Counted from the stretch's first letter, positions 37,176 to 46,602 are shown. The stretch is DNA of 64,000 bases from Clostridiaceae bacterium M8S5 (GCA_029227815.1 CP118523.1:1364001-1428000), one strand, 5' to 3'. Notes: generated by a model from the letters alone, not told the origin. Numbers and translations: made by a program.

Positions 37176-37697
37176 ATGAACTTTAATTTTAAAAAGACCG
37201 ACACTTCTATATTACCATACAATAGGCAAAAAGCTTACTATTATGCATCAAAATGGGCATTTTTAAGGAATAATAAATACCATGATTTTGAAAATAGTGG
37301 TGGTGATTGTACTAATTATATATCTCAGATACTTCATTACTCTGGGTGTGTTATGAACTATTCAAAAAACGGATGGTTTTACATAAATAAAGATAACAGG
37401 TCGCCATCGTGGACTTCTGTTAGCCATTTTTATAATTTTATAACAAATAATAAAAAAGCAGGCCCGATAGCAAGAAATGCAACTATAGAGGAACTAGAAG
37501 TAGGAGATTTAGTGCAAATAAAATTTCCTAATAAATATGATTTTTCCCATAATACTATGGTTACTAAGAAAGAAGGGAATACTATAGACGATATCTATAT
37601 AACAACACATTCAATAGATAGGTTTGATTATAGATTATCAAACTATAACTACGAGAAATTTAGATTTTTAGTTATAGAAGGATACAGATTAAAATAG
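37176..37697 (+). CDS. Putative amidase-domain (Amidase_6) protein
   Basis: 173 residues and essentially one domain: YNRQKAYYYASKWAFLRNNK, the catalytic-type NSGGDCTNYISQILHYSG, WTSVSHFYNFI, LEVGDLVQIKF and YDFSHNTMVTKKEG (likely catalytic His), ending RFLVIEGYR. This is the putative amidase domain common in Clostridial spore or cell-wall proteins, a papain-like Cys/His fold. No signal peptide is seen, which fits a spore or cytoplasmic role. GGGGGATT precedes ATG; own upstream region of 150 bases. Confidence 0.82.
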   Translation: MNFNFKKTDTSILPYNRQKAYYYASKWAFLRNNKYHDFENSGGDCTNYISQILHYSGCVMNYSKNGWFYINKDNRSPSWTSVSHFYNFITNNKKAGPIARNATIEELEVGDLVQIKFPNKYDFSHNTMVTKKEGNTIDDIYITTHSIDRFDYRLSNYNYEKFRFLVIEGYRLK

Positions 37698-37730
37698 AAA
37701 TAATTAGATAATATACATAAGGCGAGATAA

Positions 37731-38013
37731 ATGTGTTTTTAGGATGGGAGTTTGGTATTAGTTATGCTTACTTTACTATCAGGGTGTTGTTATGTTAAGT
37801 ATGAAAGTAGAGATCACTATAATATTGAGAAAAAATAGAGTTAGAAGTATCAGAAGGCTCAGTGAGCTTTGAGTTAAAAAATCCAAATGGTAAAATACAA
37901 TGGAGTGAAACAATAAAAGTTGGTAACAATAAAATGAAACTAAAGAATTTGACAAAATAATAGGAGATTGGTCTCTTATATTTAATAATATTGATAAAAA
38001 AGAAGAAGGATAA
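37731..38013 (+). pseudogene. Decayed small lipoprotein gene
   Basis: A broken frame. ATG 37731 after AAGGCGAG; codon 4 is a stop (TAG), after which the same frame reads SLVLVMLTLLSGCC, a lipoprotein signal with lipobox LLSGC, until TAG at 37836. Coding then continues in the -1 frame (IELEVSEGSVSFELKNPNGK to KLKNLTK, stop 37958) and again in the -1 frame (IGDWSLIFNNIDKKEEG, stop 38011). Both shifts fall at A-runs. Joined, the fragments make a ~90-residue lipoprotein with a beta-rich domain. Decay by homopolymer slippage, or sequencing error at A-runs, could each explain it. Confidence 0.7.
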
Positions 38014-38077
38014 CATCAAATTCAACAAATTATAAAGATAAAGGGTTATACTCAAGGGAAGTACAAAGGAGAATAAA

Positions 38078-39868
38078 ATGAAAATATTATTAACAACACT
38101 AAACTCTAAATACATACATTCATCGCTAGCGCTTAGGTATTTAAAGAGCATGTGTAAAGATATAGACGTAAAAGTAGATATAAAAGAATTCACAATAAAC
38201 AACAATGTAGATTTAATAGCAAGACAGATTTACAATTTAAAACCAGATGTAATAGGTTTCTCATGCTATATATGGAATATAAATGCCATAAAAGAATTAG
38301 CGTATAAGATAAAGCTCATATTCCCAGATATAAATATAATATTTGGAGGACCAGAGGTATCATTTGATTCAATAGATGTGATGAAAAAAAATGAATATAT
38401 AGATTACATAATATTTGGCGAAGGAGAAGTAACATTCAGGGAATTAGTGCTATATTTAAATAATGAAAATAAAGACATAAATACAATAGATGGATTAGTA
38501 TATAGACATCAAGATAAAATAATAAAAAATAAAGATAGAGGATTGGTAGAAAATCTAGATATAATCCCATCGCCATATGATGATACAGAAGATTTGAAAG
38601 ATAGAATCGTATACTTTGAGAGCTCTCGAGGATGTCCTTTTAATTGTAGTTTTTGTTTATCCTCGACTTTAAAAAGCACAAGATATTTTCCATTAGAAAG
38701 AACAAAAAGAGAACTAAAAAAATTAATAGATGCAAAAGTAAGACAAGTTAAATTTGTAGATAGAACTTTCAACACCAATAAAAACTTTGCAATAACAATA
38801 ATGAAATATATAATTAAGCAAAAAGTAGAAGATATAAACTTTCATTTTGAAGTTACAGCTCACATATTAGACGAAGAAATGCTTGAATTTCTGAAAGAAG
38901 TTCCAAAAGGACTTTTTCAGTTTGAGATAGGTGTACAATCTACCAATGACAAAGTAATAAAGTCTATCAATAGAACCACCGATTTTGAAAAACTCAGTAA
39001 AGTGGTAAAAAGAATTAATTCATATAAAAACATACATCAACACTTAGATTTAATAGCAGGATTACCTTATGAGGGTTATGATAGCTATAAGAAATCCTTT
39101 AATGATGTATATAAGCTTAATGCAGATAAACTACAAATGGGCTTTTTAAAGCTGTTAAAAGGAACAAAACTAAGAGAAGAAATAGACATGCATGGATTTG
39201 TATTTTATGATAAACCTCCCTACGAGGTGATGTATAATAAATATATAAGTTTTGAGGAAATGTCAAAGATAAAAGAAATAGAGCATATAGTAGAGAAATA
39301 TTCAGATGAATCTTACTTTGAATTTGCATTAAAATTTATAATAAACAATTTTTATAACGAGCCATTTGATTTCTTTGAAGATTTCGCAGGGTATTGGGTA
39401 GATAAAAAATACAACACATTATCACATAGTAGAAATAAGCTTTATATAATTATAGATGAATTTTATAAATATAAAGAACTTGACCAGTACGAGATATTTA
39501 ATCAACTCATAAAATATGACTATATAGTATCAAACAAGACATCTACTTTACCAAATTTTATAGATAGAAAAGATGTAAATATAATACAGAAGATGAGACA
39601 TGATTTCCTTAAAGAAACAGGCAAAAGAGATATATACATCAGTGATACATTAAAACCAGTAAAGAAAGCAATAAATGATATTCATATAGAAAAGTTCACA
39701 GTAGATATTTTAGAGTTAAAGAAAAAAGGGTTTTTATTAGAAGATGTAAAACTATTAGATAGAGAAATTATATTGTTGTTTAAATACCTGAAAGGAAAAA
39801 ACATATTTGATAGATGTCAGGTGTTTAATATAACAGATGAATTTACAAAATTAATTGAAGAAAGGTAA
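38078..39868 (+). CDS. B12-binding-domain radical SAM protein
   Basis: 596 residues. N-terminal cobalamin-binding-like Rossmann domain (~1-140: TTLNSKYIHSSLALRYLKSM, ADVIGFSCYIWN-type stretch, FGGPEVS), then a radical SAM core with the cluster motif SSRGCPFNCSFC (C-x3-C-x2-C, ~187-194) and FEIGVQSTNDKVIKSINR, followed by a C-terminal DUF4080 region. Members of this B12/radical SAM/DUF4080 family are of unknown substrate; the tRNA or small-molecule methylthiolation is sometimes proposed but not shown. AAAGGAG precedes ATG. The next gene begins 6 bases downstream. Confidence 0.87.
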   Translation: MKILLTTLNSKYIHSSLALRYLKSMCKDIDVKVDIKEFTINNNVDLIARQIYNLKPDVIGFSCYIWNINAIKELAYKIKLIFPDINIIFGGPEVSFDSIDVMKKNEYIDYIIFGEGEVTFRELVLYLNNENKDINTIDGLVYRHQDKIIKNKDRGLVENLDIIPSPYDDTEDLKDRIVYFESSRGCPFNCSFCLSSTLKSTRYFPLERTKRELKKLIDAKVRQVKFVDRTFNTNKNFAITIMKYIIKQKVEDINFHFEVTAHILDEEMLEFLKEVPKGLFQFEIGVQSTNDKVIKSINRTTDFEKLSKVVKRINSYKNIHQHLDLIAGLPYEGYDSYKKSFNDVYKLNADKLQMGFLKLLKGTKLREEIDMHGFVFYDKPPYEVMYNKYISFEEMSKIKEIEHIVEKYSDESYFEFALKFIINNFYNEPFDFFEDFAGYWVDKKYNTLSHSRNKLYIIIDEFYKYKELDQYEIFNQLIKYDYIVSNKTSTLPNFIDRKDVNIIQKMRHDFLKETGKRDIYISDTLKPVKKAINDIHIEKFTVDILELKKKGFLLEDVKLLDREIILLFKYLKGKNIFDRCQVFNITDEFTKLIEER

Positions 39869-39874
39869 AGAAAT

Positions 39875-41014
39875 ATGATAAAAAGTATAAAAGAATTCTA
39901 TACTCAAAAGGTAGAAAATATTACATTCATAGAACTGAAGCAACAAGCCAACATAAAATTAAAAAGAGGTGTATTAAGAACAGACATACCGTATCCAATG
40001 CTAATAGATAATTTAGTAACAGAGATAAAAGAGCAGAGAGCTCAAGAAGAAATAAAGCTAAACATATTAGTAGATGGCATGATATATTTGATAGCAGTAG
40101 ACGAAGAATTTAAATATGTAAAAGATTATATTCAAATACTAGGTCAAATTCATGAAGACTTAGATAAATATCTACTTTATAGAGGTTTTCAATATTTAAA
40201 AGAAGAAAAAGATGAGGATGCATTGATATATTTCAAAGCGTTAACTAAAATAGAACCAAATAACGTAAAAGGTATGTACAATTATGCATTAGTGCTAGAA
40301 AAAATAGCAATTACAAAATATAAAAACAACAATAAAGAAGGAAACATATTTCTTAGAGAATCCACATCAATTTTAGAAGATATATTGGACATAGATAATG
40401 ATTTTGAGCTGACGTATTACAAGCTTGGGTTTCATTATAAACACGCTAAATTATTTAAAAAAGCTCAAATAATATGGGAAAAGTTTATAGAACTATCCAC
40501 AGATAGTGATTTGATAGAAGAAGTGCAAGAAAATTTAGTAGCAATAAACGAAGATGTAGCATACGAAGAAGGATACAACTATGTGCTTAACAGGCAACCA
40601 CAAAAAGGGTTAGATATATTATTAAAGTTGAAAGAGAAATACACAGATTGGTGGAATTTATTATTTATGATTGGTCTTGCATATAGACAACTAGGAGATT
40701 ATACATTGGCTATAAAAGAATTTGAGAATGTATTAGCAATAAATAAAGACCAAATAGACACACTAAATGAACTTGCAATGAGTTATGCAACAATAGGTAA
40801 ATTTGATAGTGCAATAGAAAAAATCGATAGAGCCTTAGTTCTAAAGCCAGATGACTCAGAGTTATTGTGCAATAGAGGGATGATCATGTTAAACTTTGGA
40901 AAAATAAAGGAAGCAGAGAGTGATATACAAACGGCATATGAAATAAATCCAAACGATGAAGTAACACTAAACTGCAAAAGACAAATAGAAGAGGTAAAAA
41001 GGCAACTACATTAA
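39875..41014 (+). CDS. Tetratricopeptide-repeat protein
   Basis: 379 residues. At least six TPR-like helical pairs can be read, e.g. EDALIYFKALTKIEPNNVKG (~113), LTYYKLGFHYKHAKLFKKAQ (~188), LFMIGLAYRQLGDYTLAIKE (~267), TLNELAMSYATIGKFDSAIE (~300) and LLCNRGMIMLNFGKIKEAES (~335). Cytosolic; TPRs mediate protein contacts. Being 6 bases after the radical SAM gene, it is probably cotranscribed and may act with it; that link is inference. Confidence 0.85.
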   Translation: MIKSIKEFYTQKVENITFIELKQQANIKLKRGVLRTDIPYPMLIDNLVTEIKEQRAQEEIKLNILVDGMIYLIAVDEEFKYVKDYIQILGQIHEDLDKYLLYRGFQYLKEEKDEDALIYFKALTKIEPNNVKGMYNYALVLEKIAITKYKNNNKEGNIFLRESTSILEDILDIDNDFELTYYKLGFHYKHAKLFKKAQIIWEKFIELSTDSDLIEEVQENLVAINEDVAYEEGYNYVLNRQPQKGLDILLKLKEKYTDWWNLLFMIGLAYRQLGDYTLAIKEFENVLAINKDQIDTLNELAMSYATIGKFDSAIEKIDRALVLKPDDSELLCNRGMIMLNFGKIKEAESDIQTAYEINPNDEVTLNCKRQIEEVKRQLH

Positions 41015-41023
41015 ATAAAGAAA

Positions 41024-41054
41024 TTAGCTCGCTAGGTTAAATAGCGGGTTTTTT
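41024..41054 (+). terminator. Terminator after TPR gene
   Basis: AGCTCGCTA...TAGCGGGTTTTTTC. Confidence 0.75.
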
Positions 41055-41119
41055 CTTGTCCAAGATAATACTAAAATATTATAAAAGTATTACAATTTTT
41101 TTTAATATTAAAAATTTAT

Positions 41120-41147
41120 TTGAAGTATTATTTATTTATGTTAAAAT
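41120..41147 (+). promoter_or_regulatory. Candidate promoter of ptb-iorAB
   Basis: TTGAAG (41120-41125), 16 bases, TAAAAT (41142-41147), 80 bases before the ptb start. Confidence 0.45.
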
Positions 41148-41226
41148 ATAAGATGTAAAATCATCAAATATTATAATAACATGATTTATATAAATATAAG
41201 AGTTAATAAAATAAAGGGGTGAAGAA

Positions 41227-42129
41227 TTGAACAGTTTAGATCAATTAATTACAAAGGCTCAAAACCAACCTACAAAGACTTTAGCCGTTGTAGCACCACA
41301 AGATAAAGAAGTACTCATGGCGGTAGTAGAGGCAGCACAGATGGGAATTATTAGCCCAATACTTATTGGTGATATCGATGAAACTAACAAAATCGCAAAA
41401 GAGTTAAATATTTGCATTGATGATTTTGAAAAAGTTGATGTAAAAGATTTAACAGAGTCAGCAAAAACAGCAGTACAATATGTTAGTAGTAAAAAAGCTG
41501 ATTTTGTGATGAAAGGGTTAGTAGATACATCAATACTTTTAAAAGAAGTTTTAAACAAAGAATACGGATTAAGAACAGATAGTTTACTTAGTCATGTCAT
41601 GGTTTATGAAGTTCCAGCTTACAAGAAATTATTATTTCTAACAGATGGAGGGATGAATATTAGCCCTACATTAGAGCAGAAAATCAAAATAGTTAACAAT
41701 GCAGTAAAAGCTAGCAAAATACTTAATAAAGAAGAAATAAAGATAGCATTATTAGCAGCTAAAGAGAAGCCAAATGACAAAATGATAGCAACAATAGATG
41801 CAGCAAATATCAAGCAGAGATATTTAGAAGGTCAGTTTGAAAACGGAGTAATAGTAGAAGGGCCTATGGCACTTGATTTAGCGATATCAAAAGAAGCTGC
41901 AAAGATAAAACACTATGAAAGCCCTGTAGCAGGTGATGCAGATGTGCTTGTAGTCCCAAATATAGAGATGGGAAATGGAATAGGAAAAACACTAACGTAT
42001 TTTGCGAACAGCGAGTCAGCAGGAATCATAATGGGGGCGAAAGCTCCAGTAGTCTTAGTATCAAGAGCAGACTCTCATAAAGCTAAGCTCAATTCAATAG
42101 CATTAGGGAGCTTAATATCGGCAGTATAG
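41227..42129 (+). CDS. ptb: Phosphate butyryl/acyltransferase
   Basis: 300 residues, the size of Ptb rather than Pta. PTA_PTB fold: LAVVAPQDKEVLMAVVEAAQ, KADFVMKGLVDTSILLKEVL, FLTDGGMNISPTLEQKIKIV, EGPMALDLAISKEA and a C-terminal GAKAPVVLVSRADSHKAKLNSIA. It converts an acyl-CoA and phosphate to acyl-phosphate, from which a kinase makes ATP. No butyrate kinase (buk) gene is adjacent, unlike the usual ptb-buk pair; instead iorA and iorB follow, suggesting that aryl- or branched-chain acyl-CoA from amino acids is the substrate. Start TTG 41227 after GGGGTG. Confidence 0.88.
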   Translation: MNSLDQLITKAQNQPTKTLAVVAPQDKEVLMAVVEAAQMGIISPILIGDIDETNKIAKELNICIDDFEKVDVKDLTESAKTAVQYVSSKKADFVMKGLVDTSILLKEVLNKEYGLRTDSLLSHVMVYEVPAYKKLLFLTDGGMNISPTLEQKIKIVNNAVKASKILNKEEIKIALLAAKEKPNDKMIATIDAANIKQRYLEGQFENGVIVEGPMALDLAISKEAAKIKHYESPVAGDADVLVVPNIEMGNGIGKTLTYFANSESAGIIMGAKAPVVLVSRADSHKAKLNSIALGSLISAV

Positions 42130-42159
42130 CTTTTATAAAAAATAAAGGGGTGATATACA

Positions 42160-43932
42160 ATGAAAAAATTATTTACAGGTAACGAAGCAGTAGCTAGAGG
42201 GGCATTTGAAGCGGGAGTTACATTAGCTTCAGCATATCCAGGAACTCCAAGTACAGAAATACTAGAAAATATGGCAAAATACAAGGAAATATATTCAGAA
42301 TGGGCTCCAAACGAAAAAGTTGCATTAGAAGTTGCAATAGGAGGATCAATAGCAGGAGCTAGAAGTTTAGCTGCTATGAAACATGTCGGTGTAAACGTTG
42401 CAGCAGATCCATTGTTTACAGTAGCATATACTGGAGTTAATGGTGGTTTAGTTTTAGTTTCAGCAGATGATCCAGGAATGCACAGTTCTCAAAATGAGCA
42501 GGATAACAGATATTATGCAAAAAGTGCCAAATTACCAATGCTAGAGCCTAGTAACAGCCAAGAGGCAAAGGATTTCACAAAAATATCATTTGAAATAAGT
42601 GAAAAGTATGATGTACCAGTATTATTGAGACTCACAACTCGTATTTGCCATAGTAAAGGTTTAGTGGAATTAGAAGACAGAAAAGAAGTAGAAATTATAA
42701 AATATCAGAAAAATATAAAAAAATACGTTGCATCGCCAGCAAATGGTAGAGTAATGCATGTAGAGCTAGAAAAGAAACTAAAGGCGCTAGAAGAATATTC
42801 TAACACAACGCCATTAAATAATGCAGAATATAATGATACAAAAGTAGGTGTGGTAACTTCAGGTGTTGCGTATGAATATGTAAAAGAAGTATTTGGTAAA
42901 GATGCATCGTATCTAAAATTAGGATTCACATTTCCAATACCAAAAGATTTGATAAAAGAGTTTGCATCAAAAGTTGATAAATTATATGTAATAGAAGAAT
43001 TAGAGCCTTACTTAGAGACAGAAATGAAAGCTATGAATATAGATGTTATAGGTAAAGAAATAATACCAGTAACAGGAGAACTCAATCCAGATATAATAGC
43101 AAAAGCAGTATTTGGTAAAGAAGAAAAACTAGTAGGCAAGAACCAAGATAAAATAGTAAACAGACCTCCTACAATGTGTGCAGGATGTCCACATAGAGGA
43201 TTTTTCTACGAATTAAGTAAAAAGAAAGATGTAGTAGTAACAGGTGATATAGGATGTTATACATTAGGTTCAGCACCTCCACTTAACGTAATAGAAACAG
43301 TTATATGTATGGGTGCTAGTATAAGTGCAGGTCATGGATTTGTGAAAGCCTGTATGCAAAATAATGTAGATAAAAAAGTATTTAGCGTAATAGGGGACTC
43401 TACATTCTTCCATTCAGGAATAACAGGCTTATTAGACGTAGTTTATAACAAAGGTAATATAGTAACAGTAATATTAGATAATAGAATAACAGGTATGACT
43501 GGACATCAAGAAAACCCAGGAACAGGATACACACTAATGGGAGAGAGAACGGATGAAATAGACATAGAGAAACTAGTGAGAGCATTAGGAATAAAACACG
43601 TAGAGACAGTTAATCCTCTTAATCTAGCAGAGTGTAAAAAAGCAATAGATGAGGCAATGGCATTAGATGAGCCATCGGTTATAATAACAAAATGGCCATG
43701 TGCATTAAAGAAATATACAGAAGACGAAAAGAAAGAGTATAAGTTAGATAGACAAAAGTGCAAAGTTGACGAAGAAATGTGTAAAAAGTGCAAGATGTGT
43801 TTAAAAGTTGGTTGTCCAGCAATATCATTTGATGCAGAAAAAGGTGCTATAATAGACCAAGCTATGTGTGTTGGTTGTGATGTATGTACACAAGTATGCC
43901 CATTTGATGCAATAAAAAAGGTAGGTGAATAA
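42160..43932 (+). CDS. iorA: Indolepyruvate:ferredoxin oxidoreductase alpha subunit
   Basis: 590 residues. Order: N-terminal pyrimidine-binding-like domain (GNEAVARGAFEAGVTLASAY, ~6-25), middle domain, TPP-binding domain (CAGCPHRGFFYEL, GDIGCYTLGSAPP, GDSTFFHSGITGLLDVVYN) and a C-terminal two [4Fe-4S] ferredoxin domain (CKKCKMCLKVGCP and CVGCDVCTQVCPF). It oxidatively decarboxylates aryl-pyruvates (from Trp, Phe, Tyr) to aryl-acetyl-CoA and reduces ferredoxin. GGGGTG precedes ATG. Lies 30 bases after ptb and overlaps nothing; iorB follows at once. Confidence 0.95.
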   Translation: MKKLFTGNEAVARGAFEAGVTLASAYPGTPSTEILENMAKYKEIYSEWAPNEKVALEVAIGGSIAGARSLAAMKHVGVNVAADPLFTVAYTGVNGGLVLVSADDPGMHSSQNEQDNRYYAKSAKLPMLEPSNSQEAKDFTKISFEISEKYDVPVLLRLTTRICHSKGLVELEDRKEVEIIKYQKNIKKYVASPANGRVMHVELEKKLKALEEYSNTTPLNNAEYNDTKVGVVTSGVAYEYVKEVFGKDASYLKLGFTFPIPKDLIKEFASKVDKLYVIEELEPYLETEMKAMNIDVIGKEIIPVTGELNPDIIAKAVFGKEEKLVGKNQDKIVNRPPTMCAGCPHRGFFYELSKKKDVVVTGDIGCYTLGSAPPLNVIETVICMGASISAGHGFVKACMQNNVDKKVFSVIGDSTFFHSGITGLLDVVYNKGNIVTVILDNRITGMTGHQENPGTGYTLMGERTDEIDIEKLVRALGIKHVETVNPLNLAECKKAIDEAMALDEPSVIITKWPCALKKYTEDEKKEYKLDRQKCKVDEEMCKKCKMCLKVGCPAISFDAEKGAIIDQAMCVGCDVCTQVCPFDAIKKVGE

Positions 43933-43933
43933 A

Positions 43934-44512
43934 ATGAGTGAGGTAAAAAACATACTACTAGTTGGTGTTGGAGGTCAAGGTATAATACTTGCTAGTAAAA
44001 TATTAGCAACAGGGTTAATAGACGCAGGATATGACGTAAAGATGTCAGAAGTTCATGGTATGGCACAACGTGGAGGTAGTGTAACAACACAGGTTAGGTA
44101 TGGAGAAAAAGTACATTCACCAATCATAGGCAAAGGGCAAGCAGATATAATAGTTGCATTTGAAAAAATGGAGGCTATGAGATGGATAGATTATCTAAAG
44201 CCTAATGGAATAGTGGTAATAAACAACTATGAAATTCCATCAGTGCCAATATTGACAGGAGAGTGTAGCTATCCTCAGGAAATAATAAAGGAGCTACAAA
44301 CAGGATTAAAAACAAAAGTAATAGATGCTGCAGCAAACGCATTAGAACTAGGAAATATAAGAACCCAAAACATAATAATGTTAGGAAGTTTAGTAAAAGC
44401 TATAGGAATAGATAACATAGACTGGGATAAAGCGATGAGTCAAAATATAAAAGAAAGATTTGTAGAAATAAACAAGTTAGCTTTCAAAAAAGGAATAGAA
44501 TTAGTAAGCTAA
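43934..44512 (+). CDS. iorB: Indolepyruvate:ferredoxin oxidoreductase beta subunit
   Basis: 192 residues, the usual size. Starts VKNILLVGVGGQGIILASKI, contains HGMAQRGGSVTTQVRYG and FEKMEAMRWIDYL, all typical of the gamma-like domain that completes the active site. ATG 43934 is favoured over GTG 43925 as AGGTGA (43923-43928) precedes it and it sits one base after the iorA stop. It forms a complex with IorA. Confidence 0.95.
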   Translation: MSEVKNILLVGVGGQGIILASKILATGLIDAGYDVKMSEVHGMAQRGGSVTTQVRYGEKVHSPIIGKGQADIIVAFEKMEAMRWIDYLKPNGIVVINNYEIPSVPILTGECSYPQEIIKELQTGLKTKVIDAAANALELGNIRTQNIIMLGSLVKAIGIDNIDWDKAMSQNIKERFVEINKLAFKKGIELVS

Positions 44513-44536
44513 ATAACTTTATACAATTTGAAAACA

Positions 44537-44572
44537 AATAGGTGTCTCTATGGTTGAGATACCTATTTTATT
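44537..44572 (+). terminator. Terminator of ptb-iorAB
   Basis: AATAGGTGTCTC-TATGGTT-GAGATACCTATTTTATT. Confidence 0.75.
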
Positions 44573-44741
44573 GGTTAAAAATCAAAAAGGTATCCTAAAA
44601 GTCTCAACCACAAGACCTACTGAGATAATCTAAAACAAAAAAAATGTCTTAAATTGAAACATAGTAATGATAATAGTGGTTATATAAGATATAATTAAAG
44701 AGTATATATTTATATAAAACAACAATCAATAGGGGGGCAGA

Positions 44742-46406
44742 ATGAAAAAAATATTTTATAGTATCTTAGTATCAATAGCTGTAGTAACGTATGTATTAGT
44801 ATATCATACAAACCTAGTTGCCGAGCCAGTATTCAATGCAAACAAAGAAGATGAGATAGTCATAAATGGAGAACCATTACATTATGAAATAACACCTATA
44901 AACGATAATAAAAATATTTATTTAGATTATCAAATAATAAAAGACAAATTAGGAATGGATATATTATGGGATAAAAATAACCAAACGCTGATATATTGTA
45001 AAAAAGATAAAGTAATAAGGGTATATAACAAAAAAAATCAAATAAAAGAAAATACCAAAGTAATATCAGTTAACGATATATTAAAGACTTTTCAAGGAGC
45101 ACCTATACTGTCATCGTCATTTGTAGAGAAACACACAGATTATAAAATAAGTTATAAAAAAGAATCGAAGACATATATAGTAGATGAACCTAATGTAGCA
45201 GTAAAAGGAAAAATAGAAAATGGAACAAGACTCAGACTAAAGACCAGTGTGTGGTCTGATGTTTTAGATAAAATGAACACAGGAGAAGATATATACATAT
45301 ATAAAACTCTAGATAATTGGTCATATATAAGAAACGAAAGAGGATTTTATGGGTACATAAAAAATTCTGATTATAGTAAAATGAAGCAGAACATACCAGA
45401 AGCTAAAGAAGATATAGATAAAAAAGAAGAGGTATATTTAGAAGATGGCTTATTAAATGTAACATGGGAGTACGTAGGAAGAAAACGTAAAGCACCAGTG
45501 ACCATGGAAAAAATAGAAGGCTTAGATGTCATATGTCCAACATGGTTTTCCATAGATAACGAAGATGGATTTATAAAAGATAAAGCATCACTTCAGTATT
45601 CAAGAGAGGCACACAGAGTTGGTTATAAAATCTGGGGCTTAGTGGACAATAGCTTTAATCCAGATATGACAGCAAAAATATTGAACAATTCATTAAAGAG
45701 AGAAAAGGTTATAAATAAGATAATAGAGTTCGCAAGAAAATATGAGTTAGATGGTATAAACATAGACTTTGAGAATGTTTATCTTAAAGAAAAAGATATG
45801 CTCACACAATTTATGAAAGAGTTTTATCCAATATGTAAAGAAAACAATTTAAAGCTATCAATAGATGTGACACCTAAGTCTAAAAGCGAAAATTGGTCTA
45901 TGTTTTATGATAGAAGCAAGCTTGGGGAAGTAGTTGATTATATGATACTAATGGCATATGATGAACACTGGAAGAGTTGCCCAACTAGTGGATCAGTAGC
46001 GTCTTTACCTTGGGTAGAGAGAGGCCTAGAAAATCTAATGACTATGGTAGATAAGAAAAAAATAATACTTGGAGTTCCTTTTTATACTAGGCTATGGAAA
46101 GAGATTAATCAAGATGGTAAAATAAAAACATCGGCAAAAGATTATTCAATGCATACGATAGAGAAGATACTACAAGAAAAAGAAATTAAAATAGTCTGGG
46201 ATGAAGAAAGTAAACAGGATTATATAGAATTTGTTGAGGATGATAAGACATACAAAGTATGGTTAGAAAACTCAAAATCAATGGAAAAAAGAATAGAGCT
46301 AGTAAGAAAACATGATATAAAAGGGGTAGCATCATGGAGAAAAGGATTTGAGAAAAAAGAAATTTGGAGAGTAATAAATAGAGAACTACATAAAGTAAAT
46401 AATTAA
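44742..46406 (+). CDS. Secreted SH3 / glycoside hydrolase family 18 protein
   Basis: 554 residues. N-terminal signal/anchor helix (~3-24), a stalk-like domain (~35-145, copper-amine-oxidase-N type repeats), an SH3_3-like domain (~152-210: GRIENGTRLRLKTSVWSDVL-like, ending FYGYIKNSDYSK) and a GH18 TIM barrel (~235-550). The catalytic motif DGINIDFE is at 337-344, with E344 as the acid; YMILMAYDEHW and a closing GVASWRKGFE are also typical. The first central Asp of the classic DGxDxDxE is Asn here, as in the YaaH/YdhD-type spore cortex-lytic branch, so action on peptidoglycan or chitin-like sugars is likely. GGGGGGCAG precedes ATG. Confidence 0.87.
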   Translation: MKKIFYSILVSIAVVTYVLVYHTNLVAEPVFNANKEDEIVINGEPLHYEITPINDNKNIYLDYQIIKDKLGMDILWDKNNQTLIYCKKDKVIRVYNKKNQIKENTKVISVNDILKTFQGAPILSSSFVEKHTDYKISYKKESKTYIVDEPNVAVKGKIENGTRLRLKTSVWSDVLDKMNTGEDIYIYKTLDNWSYIRNERGFYGYIKNSDYSKMKQNIPEAKEDIDKKEEVYLEDGLLNVTWEYVGRKRKAPVTMEKIEGLDVICPTWFSIDNEDGFIKDKASLQYSREAHRVGYKIWGLVDNSFNPDMTAKILNNSLKREKVINKIIEFARKYELDGINIDFENVYLKEKDMLTQFMKEFYPICKENNLKLSIDVTPKSKSENWSMFYDRSKLGEVVDYMILMAYDEHWKSCPTSGSVASLPWVERGLENLMTMVDKKKIILGVPFYTRLWKEINQDGKIKTSAKDYSMHTIEKILQEKEIKIVWDEESKQDYIEFVEDDKTYKVWLENSKSMEKRIELVRKHDIKGVASWRKGFEKKEIWRVINRELHKVNN

Positions 46407-46432
46407 AAAACAATGAACAAAAAACAATGAAC

Positions 46433-46479
46433 AAAAAACAAGATATCACATATTATTTATATGTAATGTCTTGTTTTTG
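46433..46479 (+). terminator. Terminator before the rRNA operon
   Basis: AAAACAAGAT...ACATATTATTTATATGT...ATGTCTTGTTTTTG, nested stem at the end of the GH18 unit. Two tandem copies of AAAAAACAATGAAC (46405-46440 region) lie in front of it. Confidence 0.75.
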
Positions 46480-46511
46480 TTATAGACAAATAAAAAAATT
46501 TGTCGAAAGAG

Positions 46512-46540
46512 TTGACAAAAACAATCAAACATGATACTAT
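46512..46540 (+). promoter_or_regulatory. rRNA promoter P1
   Basis: TTGACA (46512-46517), 17-base spacer, TACTAT (46535-46540). Consensus -35 and near-consensus -10 as expected for rRNA; the sequence downstream is AGTCAAGTCGCAAT. Confidence 0.85.
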
Positions 46541-46602
46541 AGTCAAGTCGCAATAAACAGATAGGCTCAAAAAAAACACAGAAAAAAAGTTTTGAAAAGG
46601 GC

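Noticed and set aside
44580..44640. CTCAACC segment that could pair with the iorB terminator loop (GGTTGAGA)
   Set aside because: The 8-base match may form an alternative structure, but no riboswitch class or second terminator supports it.
46405..46440. Tandem AAAAAACAATGAAC repeats as a CRISPR or satellite
   Set aside because: Only two A-rich copies without spacers; most likely slippage near a terminator.
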